From: Phycisphaeraceae bacterium | GTDB lineage: Bacteria; Planctomycetota; Phycisphaerae; Phycisphaerales; UBA1924 | Length of the DNA stretch: 64,000 nucleotides | Assembly: GCA_019636655.1 (NCBI GenBank) | Contig: JAHBXB010000001.1 | Span: 744,001 to 808,000, forward strand | Direction: 5' to 3' | Part shown: positions 27,363 to 36,685 of the stretch, piece by piece | How the letters are laid out: the number at the start of each line of letters is the position of its first letter | How positions within the stretch are numbered: position 1 is the stretch's first letter | Translations under genes and position numbers: made by a program | The notes under the pieces: generated by a model | Database searches by the model: none | What the model was told of the DNA's origin: nothing | Seen by the model: only the letters and a program-made list of their open reading frames with translations

Positions 27363-28369
27363 ACGCAGAAATCCTCAAGAGACTCGTTCGTGCCATCGCA
27401 GAAGGTTCTCAGCCTGATCTGGATCGCCTTGCACAGAAGGTTGTGGAGACGGAACGCAAGACTGGCCACACACGCTTGGCTGATCAACTCGAATCGATTC
27501 TCGGTGAATCCAAGCGGCGTTCGACGGGAAATGGGCACCACGCAGCGGACAAGGCTGGATCGCTCCGTGAACTACCACAGAGCAAGCGTAACGGCGAGCA
27601 ACTCGCCACGCTGATCCCTCGCGACGAACTAGAGCACGACATGGTGCTTCCACCCGAGATTGAGGCTCGCTTTGCACGCATCGAATGTGAATACGCCGCT
27701 AGGGAGAGGCTCGGTGCCTACGGGCTTCGACCGCGGAAAACGATTCTCTTGCACGGTTTACCCGGTTGTGGAAAGTCGCTTGGTGCCAAGCGTCTAGCCT
27801 GGAACACCGGCCTACCACTCATGAAGGTCAGGTTCGACGCACTGCTTTCGTCGTACTTCGGGGAGTCGGCATGGAATCTCCGCAGCATTTTCGTCGCTGC
27901 TAAGGAGCGACCTTGCGTGTTGCTCTTAGACGAGTGTGACTTCATCGCTCGTTCGCGAGCAGGCAGCAAGGACATTGGCGAGGCAAGCCGAATCGTCAAT
28001 TCCCTTCTCCAACTGATGGAGGAGTACGACGCCCCAGGATTGCTCGTGGCGACGACGAACGTGGAATCCTCACTGGACGAAGCGCTTTTCCGCCGCTTCG
28101 ATGACGTGTTCTTGGTGCCGCCTCCGGGACCGGACGAAATATCTCGCCTGCTCCGAATGACGCTGGCGGCCGTCGCGGTGGACGAACACTTGCCTTGGCA
28201 GGCTATGACGGATGCGCTTGCGGGTGCATCGGCCGCGATGGTGGTCAAATCCGCGCGTGATGCGGCAAAGGCAGCAGTGCTCAAGGGCCGCAAGACCGTC
28301 ACAGAGTCCCACCTTCGTGAGGCAATCGCAGAAGCACGTCGCCACAGATCGAGCGAAACCAAGGTGTAA
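27359..28369 (+). CDS. ietA: AAA+ ATPase of an IetAS-type defence pair
   Basis: 336 residues. The N-terminal helical region (MNAEILKRLVRAIAEG) is linked to an AAA+ module with Walker A HGLPGCGKSLGAKRLA near 132-142 and Walker B CVLLLDECDFIA near 190. A sensor-type ATTNVESSLDEALFRRFDDVF and a C-terminal helical lid follow. It is three bases upstream of a subtilisin-like protease gene. The ATPase-subtilase pair is the composition of IetAS, known first as a plasmid stability/exclusion locus and later as an anti-phage system. The ATPase presumably controls or delivers substrates to the protease. Confidence 0.85.
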   Translation: MNAEILKRLVRAIAEGSQPDLDRLAQKVVETERKTGHTRLADQLESILGESKRRSTGNGHHAADKAGSLRELPQSKRNGEQLATLIPRDELEHDMVLPPEIEARFARIECEYAARERLGAYGLRPRKTILLHGLPGCGKSLGAKRLAWNTGLPLMKVRFDALLSSYFGESAWNLRSIFVAAKERPCVLLLDECDFIARSRAGSKDIGEASRIVNSLLQLMEEYDAPGLLVATTNVESSLDEALFRRFDDVFLVPPPGPDEISRLLRMTLAAVAVDEHLPWQAMTDALAGASAAMVVKSARDAAKAAVLKGRKTVTESHLREAIAEARRHRSSETKV

Positions 28370-28372
28370 TCC

Positions 28373-31048
28373 ATGCCAGGAGCCCACCAATTCGAGCATC
28401 TTCCGCTTTTGCTTCGCTATCGGGGGCGTGCCAAGCTGCGCGGCGGTGGCAGTACATCCCCGCAAACCGTCGCCAACCGGGCCGCGAGAGCGACGCACAG
28501 TGCCACGCTCGGCTCATCCGCAACCACCCTTTCCGCGAGCTGGAAGGCTCAGCAGACGTTACGGGAGCAGCAGAACCTTCCTGTCCTGCCAGCAGGGAAG
28601 CCGATTCTCGTCAAGGTTGATCCGGGCCTTGACCTCGACGTGCTCCGCGACAAGTTTGATTTCGAGATCGTCGCGGAACAGGAGGAAGGGTTCGTCCTTG
28701 TCGCCTCCGAGGACATCGACCTTACCGAGTTTGCCAACATGGTCAGGGCGTTCGCGGTGAAGGTACACGGATCGGCGACGATTGCTTCCGTTCACAAGTT
28801 GTACGACGATCCCAATCAGGCCGACCGCTTGCAGCGAGTGCTCTCCGAACGGTTGCTTCAGCAGTGGCCGATGATCCAAGACAATCAGATGTTCGTGGTG
28901 GATGTGGGCATCGCGTGCACGGGAACGAAGGAGATCCCGGACATGCCGGTGCGCGGCAAGCGGGACTCGGATGCGGCTTGGGCGAGGAAAGAGAGCGAGT
29001 GGGCTCAGCGACGGACTGATGCGTACAACACCTGGGAAACGCTGTGCTCGGAGCGTCAGTCAGAAGTCATCACGTTTGTTCGAGCCTACGGCGCCGACAT
29101 TTTGAACATGGTGCAGGATGATCTGTCCGGCGCTGTGATGCCAGACAGTTTCACGGTCCGGCTTAAGATTAGGGGCGTTGGTTTCAAGGACCTCATCCTC
29201 AACTACCCGTATGTGTTCGAAGCCGTTGAACCGGAAGACATTGCCTTACCGCAATACGCAGACGCTGGCGGTGCGGCACCTTTACGCGCGGTTACTCCGG
29301 TCGCGCCGCCTGCGGATGCTCCCACTGTTTGCGTGATTGACAGTGGTATTCAGGAAGGGCACGCTTGGCTCGCGCCGGCGATCGACACCACCAGTTCGCA
29401 GTGCTTCTTGCCCGGCAAGGCCCCGACCGATATCGGTGACTTTGTCGCCCCTGGCGGTCATGGCACACGCGTGGCCGGTGCTGTCGCATACGGAGAGTCG
29501 GTTCCCCCGGATGGATCACCGCAGTTGCCGGTCTGGGTGCAAAATGGTCGGGTGCTTGACGAGCACTGCCGCATGCCCGAGGAACTGTTCCCTGCTGCCG
29601 CGACGCGTGCGGCGGTCGAGCACTTCCACCTTGATGGCAGACGGACCCGCATTTTTAACCAGTCGATCAACTCGGCGGGCACATCCCGCACACGGTACAT
29701 GTCTTCCTGGGCTGCGGAGATCGACCTCCTGAGCAGTGAGCACGATGTCCTCATCGTTCAGAGCGCCGGCAACCTTCCGACCTCTGGCAACCCCCCGTTC
29801 ATCGGACCGAAGGAGCACCTCGCTGCTGACCGTCAGTATCCACGCTATTTGAGTGAGGACTCCTGCCGCGTTGCCAATCCTGCGCAGAGCCTTCAAGCAC
29901 TTACCGTGGGGTCTGTTGCCTACGGCGCATTCGACGCGGCCGGTTGGAAGTCGTTCGCCGAGCACAGAGGACACCCCTCTGCGTTTTCGCGCAGCGGGTT
30001 TGGGATCTGGGGCGTGATCAAGCCCGAGGTGGTGGAGTATGGCGGCGACGCCGTTCGCACCGACGCGCATCCGCCCGACGTGATTGTCGGAAGCCGCGTA
30101 CCTGGTGTTTGTCCCGAGCTTGTCAGATCAACGATGCATCCGCCATCCCCGGCGTACGCACGCGATGATGCTGGCACGTCTTACGCAGCCCCCAAGGTGT
30201 GCCGCACGGCGGCTGCAGCACAGCGGGTCCTTCCTGACGAGCCTGCGCTGCTCTACCGGGCACTCGTGGTCCAGTCTGCTCAGTGGCCGGAGTGGGCCGA
30301 GAGCATCCTTTCCGAGCTGCGCAACCCAGAAACGCGCCGCAACGCCGCGCGACGACAAGCACTCTTGGATCAAGCCGGAGAAATCGTCCGTTGGATTGGC
30401 TTCGGCATCCCCGATGAGGTCAGGGCGTCAACGAATTCAGACCATCGAACCACACTTATCACAGCCGGAACAACCGCTATTCGGGCCCGGGAATGCCACA
30501 TCTACCAGATACCCATTCCCGCGCAGCTTCGCCGCCCAGCCGATGAGTTCGACGTGCGGATAGATGTGACCTTGTCGTACGTGGCCCAACCGCGCCGCAC
30601 GCGTCGCAACCTTCGTCGTTACCTGTCCACATGGGTGGACTGGAAGAGCAGCAAGCTCGGTGAGTCCATCGACAGCTTCCGCGTCCGCGTGATGAGGGAC
30701 GATGAGTTGGATGGCGCGGCGAATGATGGCAGCGTTTTGCCCTGGACGCTTCATGAAAAGGAGAGCGACGGGCTCGTTCGCAGTGCGCGCCGCAACAGCG
30801 GCACGGTTCAGAAGGACTGGGCGGTCGTCAAATCCAACACGCTTCCCGAGCATTTCTGTATTGCGGTAGTCGGACATGAGGGTTGGAACCACGACCCCGA
30901 TGCCACGGCGCATTACTGTCTTGCCGTGACGTTGGAGATTCAAGGACAGGAGATCGTGATCTATGACCCGCTCCGCGTCGCGATCGAAGAGCTGCGGGCC
31001 GAGGTCGAGGAAGTCGAGACAGAAGCCACCGTCGAAGTGGAGGAGTGA
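28373..31048 (+). CDS. ietS: Subtilisin-like serine protease of an IetAS-type defence pair
   Basis: 891 residues, S8 family. The catalytic triad can be placed: Asp323 in VCVIDSGIQ, His363 in GGHGTRVAGAVA and Ser603 in AGTSYAAPKV. The N-terminal about 300 residues (HLPLLLRYRGRAKLRGGG ...) are of the type found in ATPase-linked cytoplasmic subtilases, with no signal peptide, so it acts inside the cell. The C-terminal about 250 residues are beta-rich with an acidic Glu-rich tail. It follows the ATPase by three bases. In IetAS the protease is thought to be toxic or effector-like when released; substrate unknown. Confidence 0.88.
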   Translation: MPGAHQFEHLPLLLRYRGRAKLRGGGSTSPQTVANRAARATHSATLGSSATTLSASWKAQQTLREQQNLPVLPAGKPILVKVDPGLDLDVLRDKFDFEIVAEQEEGFVLVASEDIDLTEFANMVRAFAVKVHGSATIASVHKLYDDPNQADRLQRVLSERLLQQWPMIQDNQMFVVDVGIACTGTKEIPDMPVRGKRDSDAAWARKESEWAQRRTDAYNTWETLCSERQSEVITFVRAYGADILNMVQDDLSGAVMPDSFTVRLKIRGVGFKDLILNYPYVFEAVEPEDIALPQYADAGGAAPLRAVTPVAPPADAPTVCVIDSGIQEGHAWLAPAIDTTSSQCFLPGKAPTDIGDFVAPGGHGTRVAGAVAYGESVPPDGSPQLPVWVQNGRVLDEHCRMPEELFPAAATRAAVEHFHLDGRRTRIFNQSINSAGTSRTRYMSSWAAEIDLLSSEHDVLIVQSAGNLPTSGNPPFIGPKEHLAADRQYPRYLSEDSCRVANPAQSLQALTVGSVAYGAFDAAGWKSFAEHRGHPSAFSRSGFGIWGVIKPEVVEYGGDAVRTDAHPPDVIVGSRVPGVCPELVRSTMHPPSPAYARDDAGTSYAAPKVCRTAAAAQRVLPDEPALLYRALVVQSAQWPEWAESILSELRNPETRRNAARRQALLDQAGEIVRWIGFGIPDEVRASTNSDHRTTLITAGTTAIRARECHIYQIPIPAQLRRPADEFDVRIDVTLSYVAQPRRTRRNLRRYLSTWVDWKSSKLGESIDSFRVRVMRDDELDGAANDGSVLPWTLHEKESDGLVRSARRNSGTVQKDWAVVKSNTLPEHFCIAVVGHEGWNHDPDATAHYCLAVTLEIQGQEIVIYDPLRVAIEELRAEVEEVETEATVEVEE

Positions 31049-31093
31049 TGGGCTGTCGAGTACCGTGAACTTTGTACCCAAGACTGAACACGC

Positions 31094-31720
31094 TTATGCC
31101 TTCAGTTCCCGTAGCTCACGACTGGCGCCTTTGAGGATTTCGAGAGCCGATGCTAGGAACAATCCAGCAATCAACGCGGCGGTGACGATGTCCGGCCACG
31201 GACTCCGCGTCCAGTACACGAGCCCGGAAGCGAGAACGACCGCGAGGTTCCCGATCGCGTCATTGCGGCTGAATAACCAGACGGCTCGCACATTCGCATC
31301 ACCCTTGCGATGAGGAACCAGTAGCAGTGCCGCCCCGACGTTCACCACAAAGCCGATGAGACCGAGTGTGGTCATGACGCCGGCTTCGGGGAGTCGCTGC
31401 TCGAACGCTCGGTACGCGGCGGCGCCGAGGACGCCGAGCGACAGCAGGACGAGGAACACCCCTTGAAGCATGGCTGTGCGGGCCCGCCATCGCGGCGTGT
31501 GCGAGACGGACAGCAGGCCCAGGAGCGTGATCGCACCATCGCCGAGAAAGTCGAGGGCATCCGCCTTGAGGGCTTGGGACATCCCGAAGACTCCGCCCGC
31601 AAGTTCAATGACGCCCATGCCAAGGTTGAGCGCCACCACCCACGCTAAAGCGCGGCGATAGCTCTTCGTGGCGTGCGTCAGGTCGCCCGTTTCGCAGCAG
31701 TCCTTGCAGCCGATGCTCAT
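31094..31720 (-). CDS. Cation diffusion facilitator-type metal efflux protein, short form
   Basis: 208 residues with about six membrane helices. ALKADALDFLGDGAITLLGLL and WLFSRNDAIGNLAVVLASGLV carry the two Asp/His-type metal-site helices of the CDF family (D-x-x-x-D patterns). The usual C-terminal cytoplasmic metal-sensing domain is absent, giving about two thirds of the typical length. The N-terminus SIGCKDCCETGD is Cys-rich. Such short cation transporters are common near Czc systems. It is 20 bases downstream of the metal-binding lipoprotein and last in the minus-strand efflux cluster. Confidence 0.85.
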   Translation of the reverse strand: MSIGCKDCCETGDLTHATKSYRRALAWVVALNLGMGVIELAGGVFGMSQALKADALDFLGDGAITLLGLLSVSHTPRWRARTAMLQGVFLVLLSLGVLGAAAYRAFEQRLPEAGVMTTLGLIGFVVNVGAALLLVPHRKGDANVRAVWLFSRNDAIGNLAVVLASGLVYWTRSPWPDIVTAALIAGLFLASALEILKGASRELRELKA

Positions 31721-31739
31721 GCTTGCTCCGTCGCGGTGT

Positions 31740-32054
31740 TCACTTGCCGTCCTTGGGTTTCATAGCCTCAAACTTCTCCTTCAGTTCCGGGTTGCACAGG
31801 ATGCACTGTGATTCGGGCAGATCGTGCTCCTTGCACCAATCGCCCTTTTTCTTGAACTCCGCAATCAGTTTCTTGTTGCATCGGGTGCAGATCGACTCTG
31901 GCACGCCGTGCTCCCCGCACCAGTCGGGCTCTGCCGCGGCCGTCTGTTGGGTGGTACCGGCCTTGCTCTGCTCGGCCGGCTGTTTCTTGTCGCACGACGA
32001 GAGAGCCAGAAGGCAGGGGAGGACGAGAAGAGAGGCAAATCGGGTGTACTTCAT
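31740..32054 (-). CDS. Metal-binding lipoprotein with two WC-x-EH-x2-PES-x-C-x2-C motifs
   Basis: 104 residues. Signal peptide with lipobox LLALSSC, so it is anchored in the envelope. The mature part has two copies of a Cys/His motif, WCGEHGVPESICTRCN and WCKEHDLPESQCILCN, separated by a Lys-rich linker. The same motif appears once in the CzcB-like protein of this operon (DWCMEHGVPESQCLIC). Cys and His spacing fits a periplasmic metal site. It sits between the RND pump gene and the CDF gene, so a metal chaperone or buffer for the efflux system is the likely role; the motif family is not one I can name. Confidence 0.75.
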   Translation of the reverse strand: MKYTRFASLLVLPCLLALSSCDKKQPAEQSKAGTTQQTAAAEPDWCGEHGVPESICTRCNKKLIAEFKKKGDWCKEHDLPESQCILCNPELKEKFEAMKPKDGK

Positions 32055-32068
32055 GACACGATGCTCCT

Positions 32069-35000
32069 TTACAGGGTTGAGGGAACAGGAACCGCAGGAC
32101 CACCCGCTGTGGTCGAACCGTTCTGCGGAGGGACTGGGTTATGGACGAGCGGCCGGTGTGAGTCCGCCTCCTCAACGGATGCGTCGGGCACGACGCGGGG
32201 CTCGAACCACCGGTAGAGCACGGGGAGAACAAACAGCGTCAGGAATGTGCTGCTGACCACACCCCCGATGACCACCGTGGCTAGTGGCCGCTGCACTTCG
32301 GCACCCATGCCCGTGGCAATCGCCATCGGAATGAAGCCGAAGGCGGCCACCAAGGCAGTCATCAACACCGGGCGAAGTCGAACCAGGCTCCCGGAGATGA
32401 CCGCCTCATCGACCGCCGTGCCTTGCTGCCGAAGCTGCCGAATAAAAGTCACCATCACGAGACCGTTCAGCACCGCGACGCCGGAAAGTGCGATGAATCC
32501 GACCGCCGCGGAGATCGAGAACGGCATGCCCCGCAGCCACAGTGCGGCTACGCCGCCAGTCATCGCGAGCGGAACCGCCGTAAAGACCAGGATCGCCAGC
32601 CGCACGGACCCGAAGGACAGGTACAGGAGAAGGAAGATGAGCAAGAGGGCGACCGGCACGACCACCAGCAGGCGCGTGCGGGCACGTTCCAGATTCTCAA
32701 ACTGCCCGCCCCATTCCAGCCGGTACCGGCCCTCTGGCAGGCGAATGTCCTGGGCAATCACCCGCTTGGCTTCATCGACGAACGAAGCCACGTCGCGCCC
32801 GCGGATGTTGGCCTGAACGGTGGTTCGTCTTTGTCCCCATTCACGGGTAATCGTGGAGGGGCCTTCAACCTCTCGGATTGTGGCGAGCCGGGCAAGCGGG
32901 ATGCGCTCGCCGTGCGGCGTCGGCAAGAGGATCGCACCGACCGCGGCAGGGTCACGACGGAGCCGCTCCGGGAGACGAACCGTGAGCGGAAAGCGGAGTT
33001 GCCCTTCGGTCACTTCCCCAAGCTCCATGCCGCCGATCGATTCAACAAGATCCAACACCGACCGCGCCGGGATGCCGTACCGGGCAATGGCTTCCTGATC
33101 AATCTGCACCTGGAGAATCGGTTGCCCGGTCAATTGCTCGGTGCTCACGTCTTCCGCTCCGTCAAGGCCCGTAACGAGGTCAGCAATCTCGGTACCCTTC
33201 TCCGTGAGCACCGCCAAGTCGTCACCGAACAGTTTGATCGCCACATCCGCCCTCACGCCCGAGCCCATCTCGTTCATCCGCATCTCAATGGGCTGAGTGA
33301 ACGCGATTCGCTGACCCGGAAGGTCCCGGAGTTCCTTGTTCATGGCCTCAATGAGCTCGCCTTGCGTCGATGCCTTGGTCCACCGGTCTCTGGGATGCAG
33401 CATGATGAATACGTCGGTCAGTTCGGTGCCCATCGGGTCTGTGGCGACTTCGGCCGAGCCGATGCGGCTCCAGACGTGCTTCACTTCGTCCGGGAAGGCT
33501 TTGAGAATGGCCCGCTCCATGAGCGTGTTGTACCGCACAGATTCGTCTAGGTCGGTGCCGGCCAATCGCACCACGTTCGCGATGATCGAGCCCTCAGTAA
33601 GCTTCGGCACAAACTCGGAGCCGAGTCCGTGGGCGACGATCAACGTGAGCAGCAGCAGCGCGACGGCTCCGATGACGACTGCGGCTCGCGCCCGCATCGC
33701 CAGCCGGAGCGCCGGTGCGTAAAGACGCTGGGCAAGCCGGACAACAAGCGGCTCTGTCTCTTTGACCCGCTTAGGGAGAAGGAGGCTCGCAAGCACTGGC
33801 ATGAGGGTGAGCGAGAGGACGAGCGACCCGACCAGGGCGAAGATGAACGTCAACGCCATCGGGCGGAACATTTTCCCTTCGATACCCTCCAGCGTCAGGA
33901 TCGGTAGGAAGACGATGATGATGATGAGTTCGCCGAACATCGTCGGCTTCCGCACCTCGATTGCCGCATCCCGGATCACGTCAATCCGACTCCGGCCCGT
34001 CGTGTTGTGGGAAAGCTGGCGTACGCAGTTCTCGACCATGATGACGGAACTGTCTACAACCAGGCCGAAGTCAATGGCGCCGAGGCTCAGCAGACTGCCG
34101 GCGATGCCGAACCGCAGCATCGAGTCGAACGCGAAGAGCATCGAGAGCGGGATCGCGGCGGCGACGATGAGCCCGGCTCGAAGGTTCCCGAGGAACACGA
34201 ACAGGACGGCGATCACGAAGAGGCCGCCCTCAAAGAGATTGGCTTTCACCGTTCCAATGACCTCATCGACAAGCTCGGTCCGGTCATAGACCGTTTCGAC
34301 CGTGACGCCGGCCGGAAGCGACGGCCGCAGTTCCTCGAGCTTGGCCTTGAGCCGCGAGGTCACTTCGTGACTGTTCTGGCCCATGAGCATGAAGCCGAGG
34401 CCCAGGACCGCCTCGCCCTTGCCGTCCGCTGTGACGGCACCGCGGCGAATCTCGTACCCGAGTGTCACCTCAGCAACGTCCTTGACCCGGATAGGCACGC
34501 CGTCTCGCGCTGCGATCGGGACGTTGGCTATCTGCTCGATGCCCGACACGCGGCCAAGACCATGCACCAGCAGCGTTCCCCCGCCGCGAGCCATGTTGCC
34601 GCCGCCGACGTTCGCGTTGTTCGCTCGGAGCGCGTCCGTCACTTCGCCAAACGAAAACGCGTGTTTGACGAGACGGTCGGGATCGACTTGGACTTCATAG
34701 ACCTTTTCATAGCCGCCCCAACTGTTAACCTCCGCCACTCCGGGCACGGCCCTCAGTGCGGGCTTGATCGACCAATCGTGGAGTGTCCGAAGTTCGGTCA
34801 GGTCATGGCGATCGCTCCGTACGACGTAGTGAAACACTTCCCCCAAGCCGGTAGCGATAGGACCCATCTGCGGTCGCGACAGGCCTTCCGGCAGTTCAAC
34901 CGTCGAGAGCCGCTCCGCCACAAGCTGACGAGCGAAGTAGATGTCGGTGCCGTCGGCAAACGTGACGACCACCTGTGAGAACCCGAACTTGGAGACGGAG

Positions 35001-35248
35001 CGGAGGTTCTCCAGCCGTGGGATGCCTGAGAGCGATTGCTCAACCGGGAACGTGATCTGCCGTTCGACCTCTTCAGGCGAGAGCGAGGGAGCGATGGTGT
35101 TGATTTGCACCTGCGCCGGCGTCGTGTCGGGGAAGGCGTCGATATCGAGTTGCCGGAGTGCCAGCACTCCGAGGCCCGCGAACAACAGCGATCCCACGAT
35201 GACGAGGAAGCGGTTCTTGAGCGACCAGGTGATGATCCAGTTCAGCAT
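32069..35248 (-). CDS. czcA: Heavy-metal RND efflux pump (CzcA-like)
   Basis: 1059 residues. Proton-driven inner-membrane pump of the HME-RND family with two sets of membrane helices and periplasmic loops. The opening WSLKNRFLVIVGSLLFAGLGVLAL and the proton-relay helix DFGLVVDSSVIMVEN match the Zn/Co/Cd type (D-x(5)-D-x(6)-E) rather than the Cu/Ag CusA type. VLFVFLGNLRAGLIVAAAIPLSMLFAF and IALSGVAVLNGLVMV are typical membrane segments. Works as a complex with the periplasmic adaptor and outer-membrane factor encoded just upstream; spacing to the adaptor gene is 12 bases. Metal specificity is inferred from the motif only. Confidence 0.95.
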   Translation of the reverse strand: MLNWIITWSLKNRFLVIVGSLLFAGLGVLALRQLDIDAFPDTTPAQVQINTIAPSLSPEEVERQITFPVEQSLSGIPRLENLRSVSKFGFSQVVVTFADGTDIYFARQLVAERLSTVELPEGLSRPQMGPIATGLGEVFHYVVRSDRHDLTELRTLHDWSIKPALRAVPGVAEVNSWGGYEKVYEVQVDPDRLVKHAFSFGEVTDALRANNANVGGGNMARGGGTLLVHGLGRVSGIEQIANVPIAARDGVPIRVKDVAEVTLGYEIRRGAVTADGKGEAVLGLGFMLMGQNSHEVTSRLKAKLEELRPSLPAGVTVETVYDRTELVDEVIGTVKANLFEGGLFVIAVLFVFLGNLRAGLIVAAAIPLSMLFAFDSMLRFGIAGSLLSLGAIDFGLVVDSSVIMVENCVRQLSHNTTGRSRIDVIRDAAIEVRKPTMFGELIIIIVFLPILTLEGIEGKMFRPMALTFIFALVGSLVLSLTLMPVLASLLLPKRVKETEPLVVRLAQRLYAPALRLAMRARAAVVIGAVALLLLTLIVAHGLGSEFVPKLTEGSIIANVVRLAGTDLDESVRYNTLMERAILKAFPDEVKHVWSRIGSAEVATDPMGTELTDVFIMLHPRDRWTKASTQGELIEAMNKELRDLPGQRIAFTQPIEMRMNEMGSGVRADVAIKLFGDDLAVLTEKGTEIADLVTGLDGAEDVSTEQLTGQPILQVQIDQEAIARYGIPARSVLDLVESIGGMELGEVTEGQLRFPLTVRLPERLRRDPAAVGAILLPTPHGERIPLARLATIREVEGPSTITREWGQRRTTVQANIRGRDVASFVDEAKRVIAQDIRLPEGRYRLEWGGQFENLERARTRLLVVVPVALLLIFLLLYLSFGSVRLAILVFTAVPLAMTGGVAALWLRGMPFSISAAVGFIALSGVAVLNGLVMVTFIRQLRQQGTAVDEAVISGSLVRLRPVLMTALVAAFGFIPMAIATGMGAEVQRPLATVVIGGVVSSTFLTLFVLPVLYRWFEPRVVPDASVEEADSHRPLVHNPVPPQNGSTTAGGPAVPVPSTL

Positions 35249-35260
35249 GGTGTATCTCGC

Positions 35261-36685
35261 TTAGTCGTCGGTGCAGCCGGCCCCGAGCTTTTCATGGTTG
35301 AGTTGCGCGACCAGGACATAGCTGCCCGCCGTGGCGATCTGCTCGCCGGACCGAAGGCCCGACCGAATCTCAACACGGCCATCCTCTTGAGCACCGATCG
35401 ACACAGTTCTCGCGGCGAAGACGGTGCTGTTCACTCGCACGAAGACCACGTTGGACGTGCCATCCCATTGGACCGCCTCGCTCGGTACTACGACCGCGGC
35501 TTCCGCTCGGGCGACCGCAATACGAGCACGCCCGAACGTGTGGGCCAGGACGCGGCCATCCGCGTTCGGAATCTCGGCACGCACCTGGACGGTTCGGGTC
35601 TTCTCATCTACCTCCGTGCTTGTCCACACCACGCGACCGCTCACCGTCTCATCAACAACGCCGTCCGGCGTGAACGTCAGTTCCTGTCCGACGACCACGC
35701 GCCGTGCGTCCGGGGGCGCGAGCGACGCCGTCACCCACATCCGCGACGTGTCGGCGACGACGAAGAGTGCCTTGCCGGATTCGACCAGTTCACCAGGGAC
35801 TACGCCTCGTGAGATCACCACGCCGTCAAGCGGCGACACGATCGGAAGCAGGTTTGCTGTAGTGCGGTCAGCGTCTAGGTCCGCGACGATCGCGGACGGA
35901 AGGCCGAGCAGCCGAAGGTCCTTCGCCGACGAGACGGCGCCGGCGGCGAGCGCCGGCGGCGTGAATCCAAGGTTGATGAGGGTCTGCTGAGTGTTGAAGA
36001 GGCGAATCTCGGCTTCCTTCAATTCCGCCTCCGCGGTTACCAGGTCCGCTTGGTTGCGGAAACCCGCCGTCGTGGACGTGCGAAGCCGCTCCACTGCTAC
36101 CCCGCGAGCTGAAACCTGTGCCGCCGCTTGGAGGTACTCGGTCTTGGCCGTCCCGACCGCTGCGGAGTCGATCAAGGCCAGCAGGTCGCCGGCTTTCACC
36201 CTGTCACCCGCCTGGACACGCACCATCGTGACGCTGCCGGCCGCACGTGAGCCGACCTGCGCGTAACGGGTCATGTCGTAGCCCACCTCCGCGTTTGCTG
36301 TGACGACAGAAGCGATGGGGCGGCTCTCTGCTTTCGCCGTAACGATGCCGGCCTTGCTCACGGACTCGGGCGTAGCGAACTGCACCGGCCGGGGTTTCTC
36401 TGGCGTCCCGTCCGCAGAACCCGCTTGGAGGGTCGGAGAGCTCCCTTCGCTATCTGGGACCGCCGCCTTCCCGCGGCAGATCAAGCACTGCGATTCGGGC
36501 ACGCCGTGCTCCATGCACCAGTCCGCACGAGCGGGCTTCTCACTGGAGACCAGCGATGCCGCTGGCGGCATCTTCCAGTGCAGTCTGTGGCCCACCACAG
36601 CCACAACCCCGAGGAGGCCGAGCGTGAGAACGGTTGGAAGGCCATGCAGGAGTGACCGAGCGGTCTGAGTTGCGATTCGTTTCAT
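35261..36685 (-). CDS. czcB: RND periplasmic adaptor (CzcB-like) with extra Cys motif
   Basis: 474 residues. Membrane fusion protein linking pump and outer-membrane channel. The N-terminal membrane helix (LTLGLLGVVAVVGHRLHW) is followed by DWCMEHGVPESQCLIC, the same Cys/His motif found twice in the lipoprotein at 31740. Then come the standard lipoyl-like halves (VGSRAAGSVTMVRVQAGDRVKAGDLLALI and VSPLDGVVISRGVVPGELV), an alpha-hairpin between them and beta-barrel domains (RAEIPNADGRVLAHTFGRARI). The start overlaps the outer-membrane factor stop by four bases. The motif suggests direct metal loading onto the adaptor. Confidence 0.93.
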   Translation of the reverse strand: MKRIATQTARSLLHGLPTVLTLGLLGVVAVVGHRLHWKMPPAASLVSSEKPARADWCMEHGVPESQCLICRGKAAVPDSEGSSPTLQAGSADGTPEKPRPVQFATPESVSKAGIVTAKAESRPIASVVTANAEVGYDMTRYAQVGSRAAGSVTMVRVQAGDRVKAGDLLALIDSAAVGTAKTEYLQAAAQVSARGVAVERLRTSTTAGFRNQADLVTAEAELKEAEIRLFNTQQTLINLGFTPPALAAGAVSSAKDLRLLGLPSAIVADLDADRTTANLLPIVSPLDGVVISRGVVPGELVESGKALFVVADTSRMWVTASLAPPDARRVVVGQELTFTPDGVVDETVSGRVVWTSTEVDEKTRTVQVRAEIPNADGRVLAHTFGRARIAVARAEAAVVVPSEAVQWDGTSNVVFVRVNSTVFAARTVSIGAQEDGRVEIRSGLRSGEQIATAGSYVLVAQLNHEKLGAGCTDD

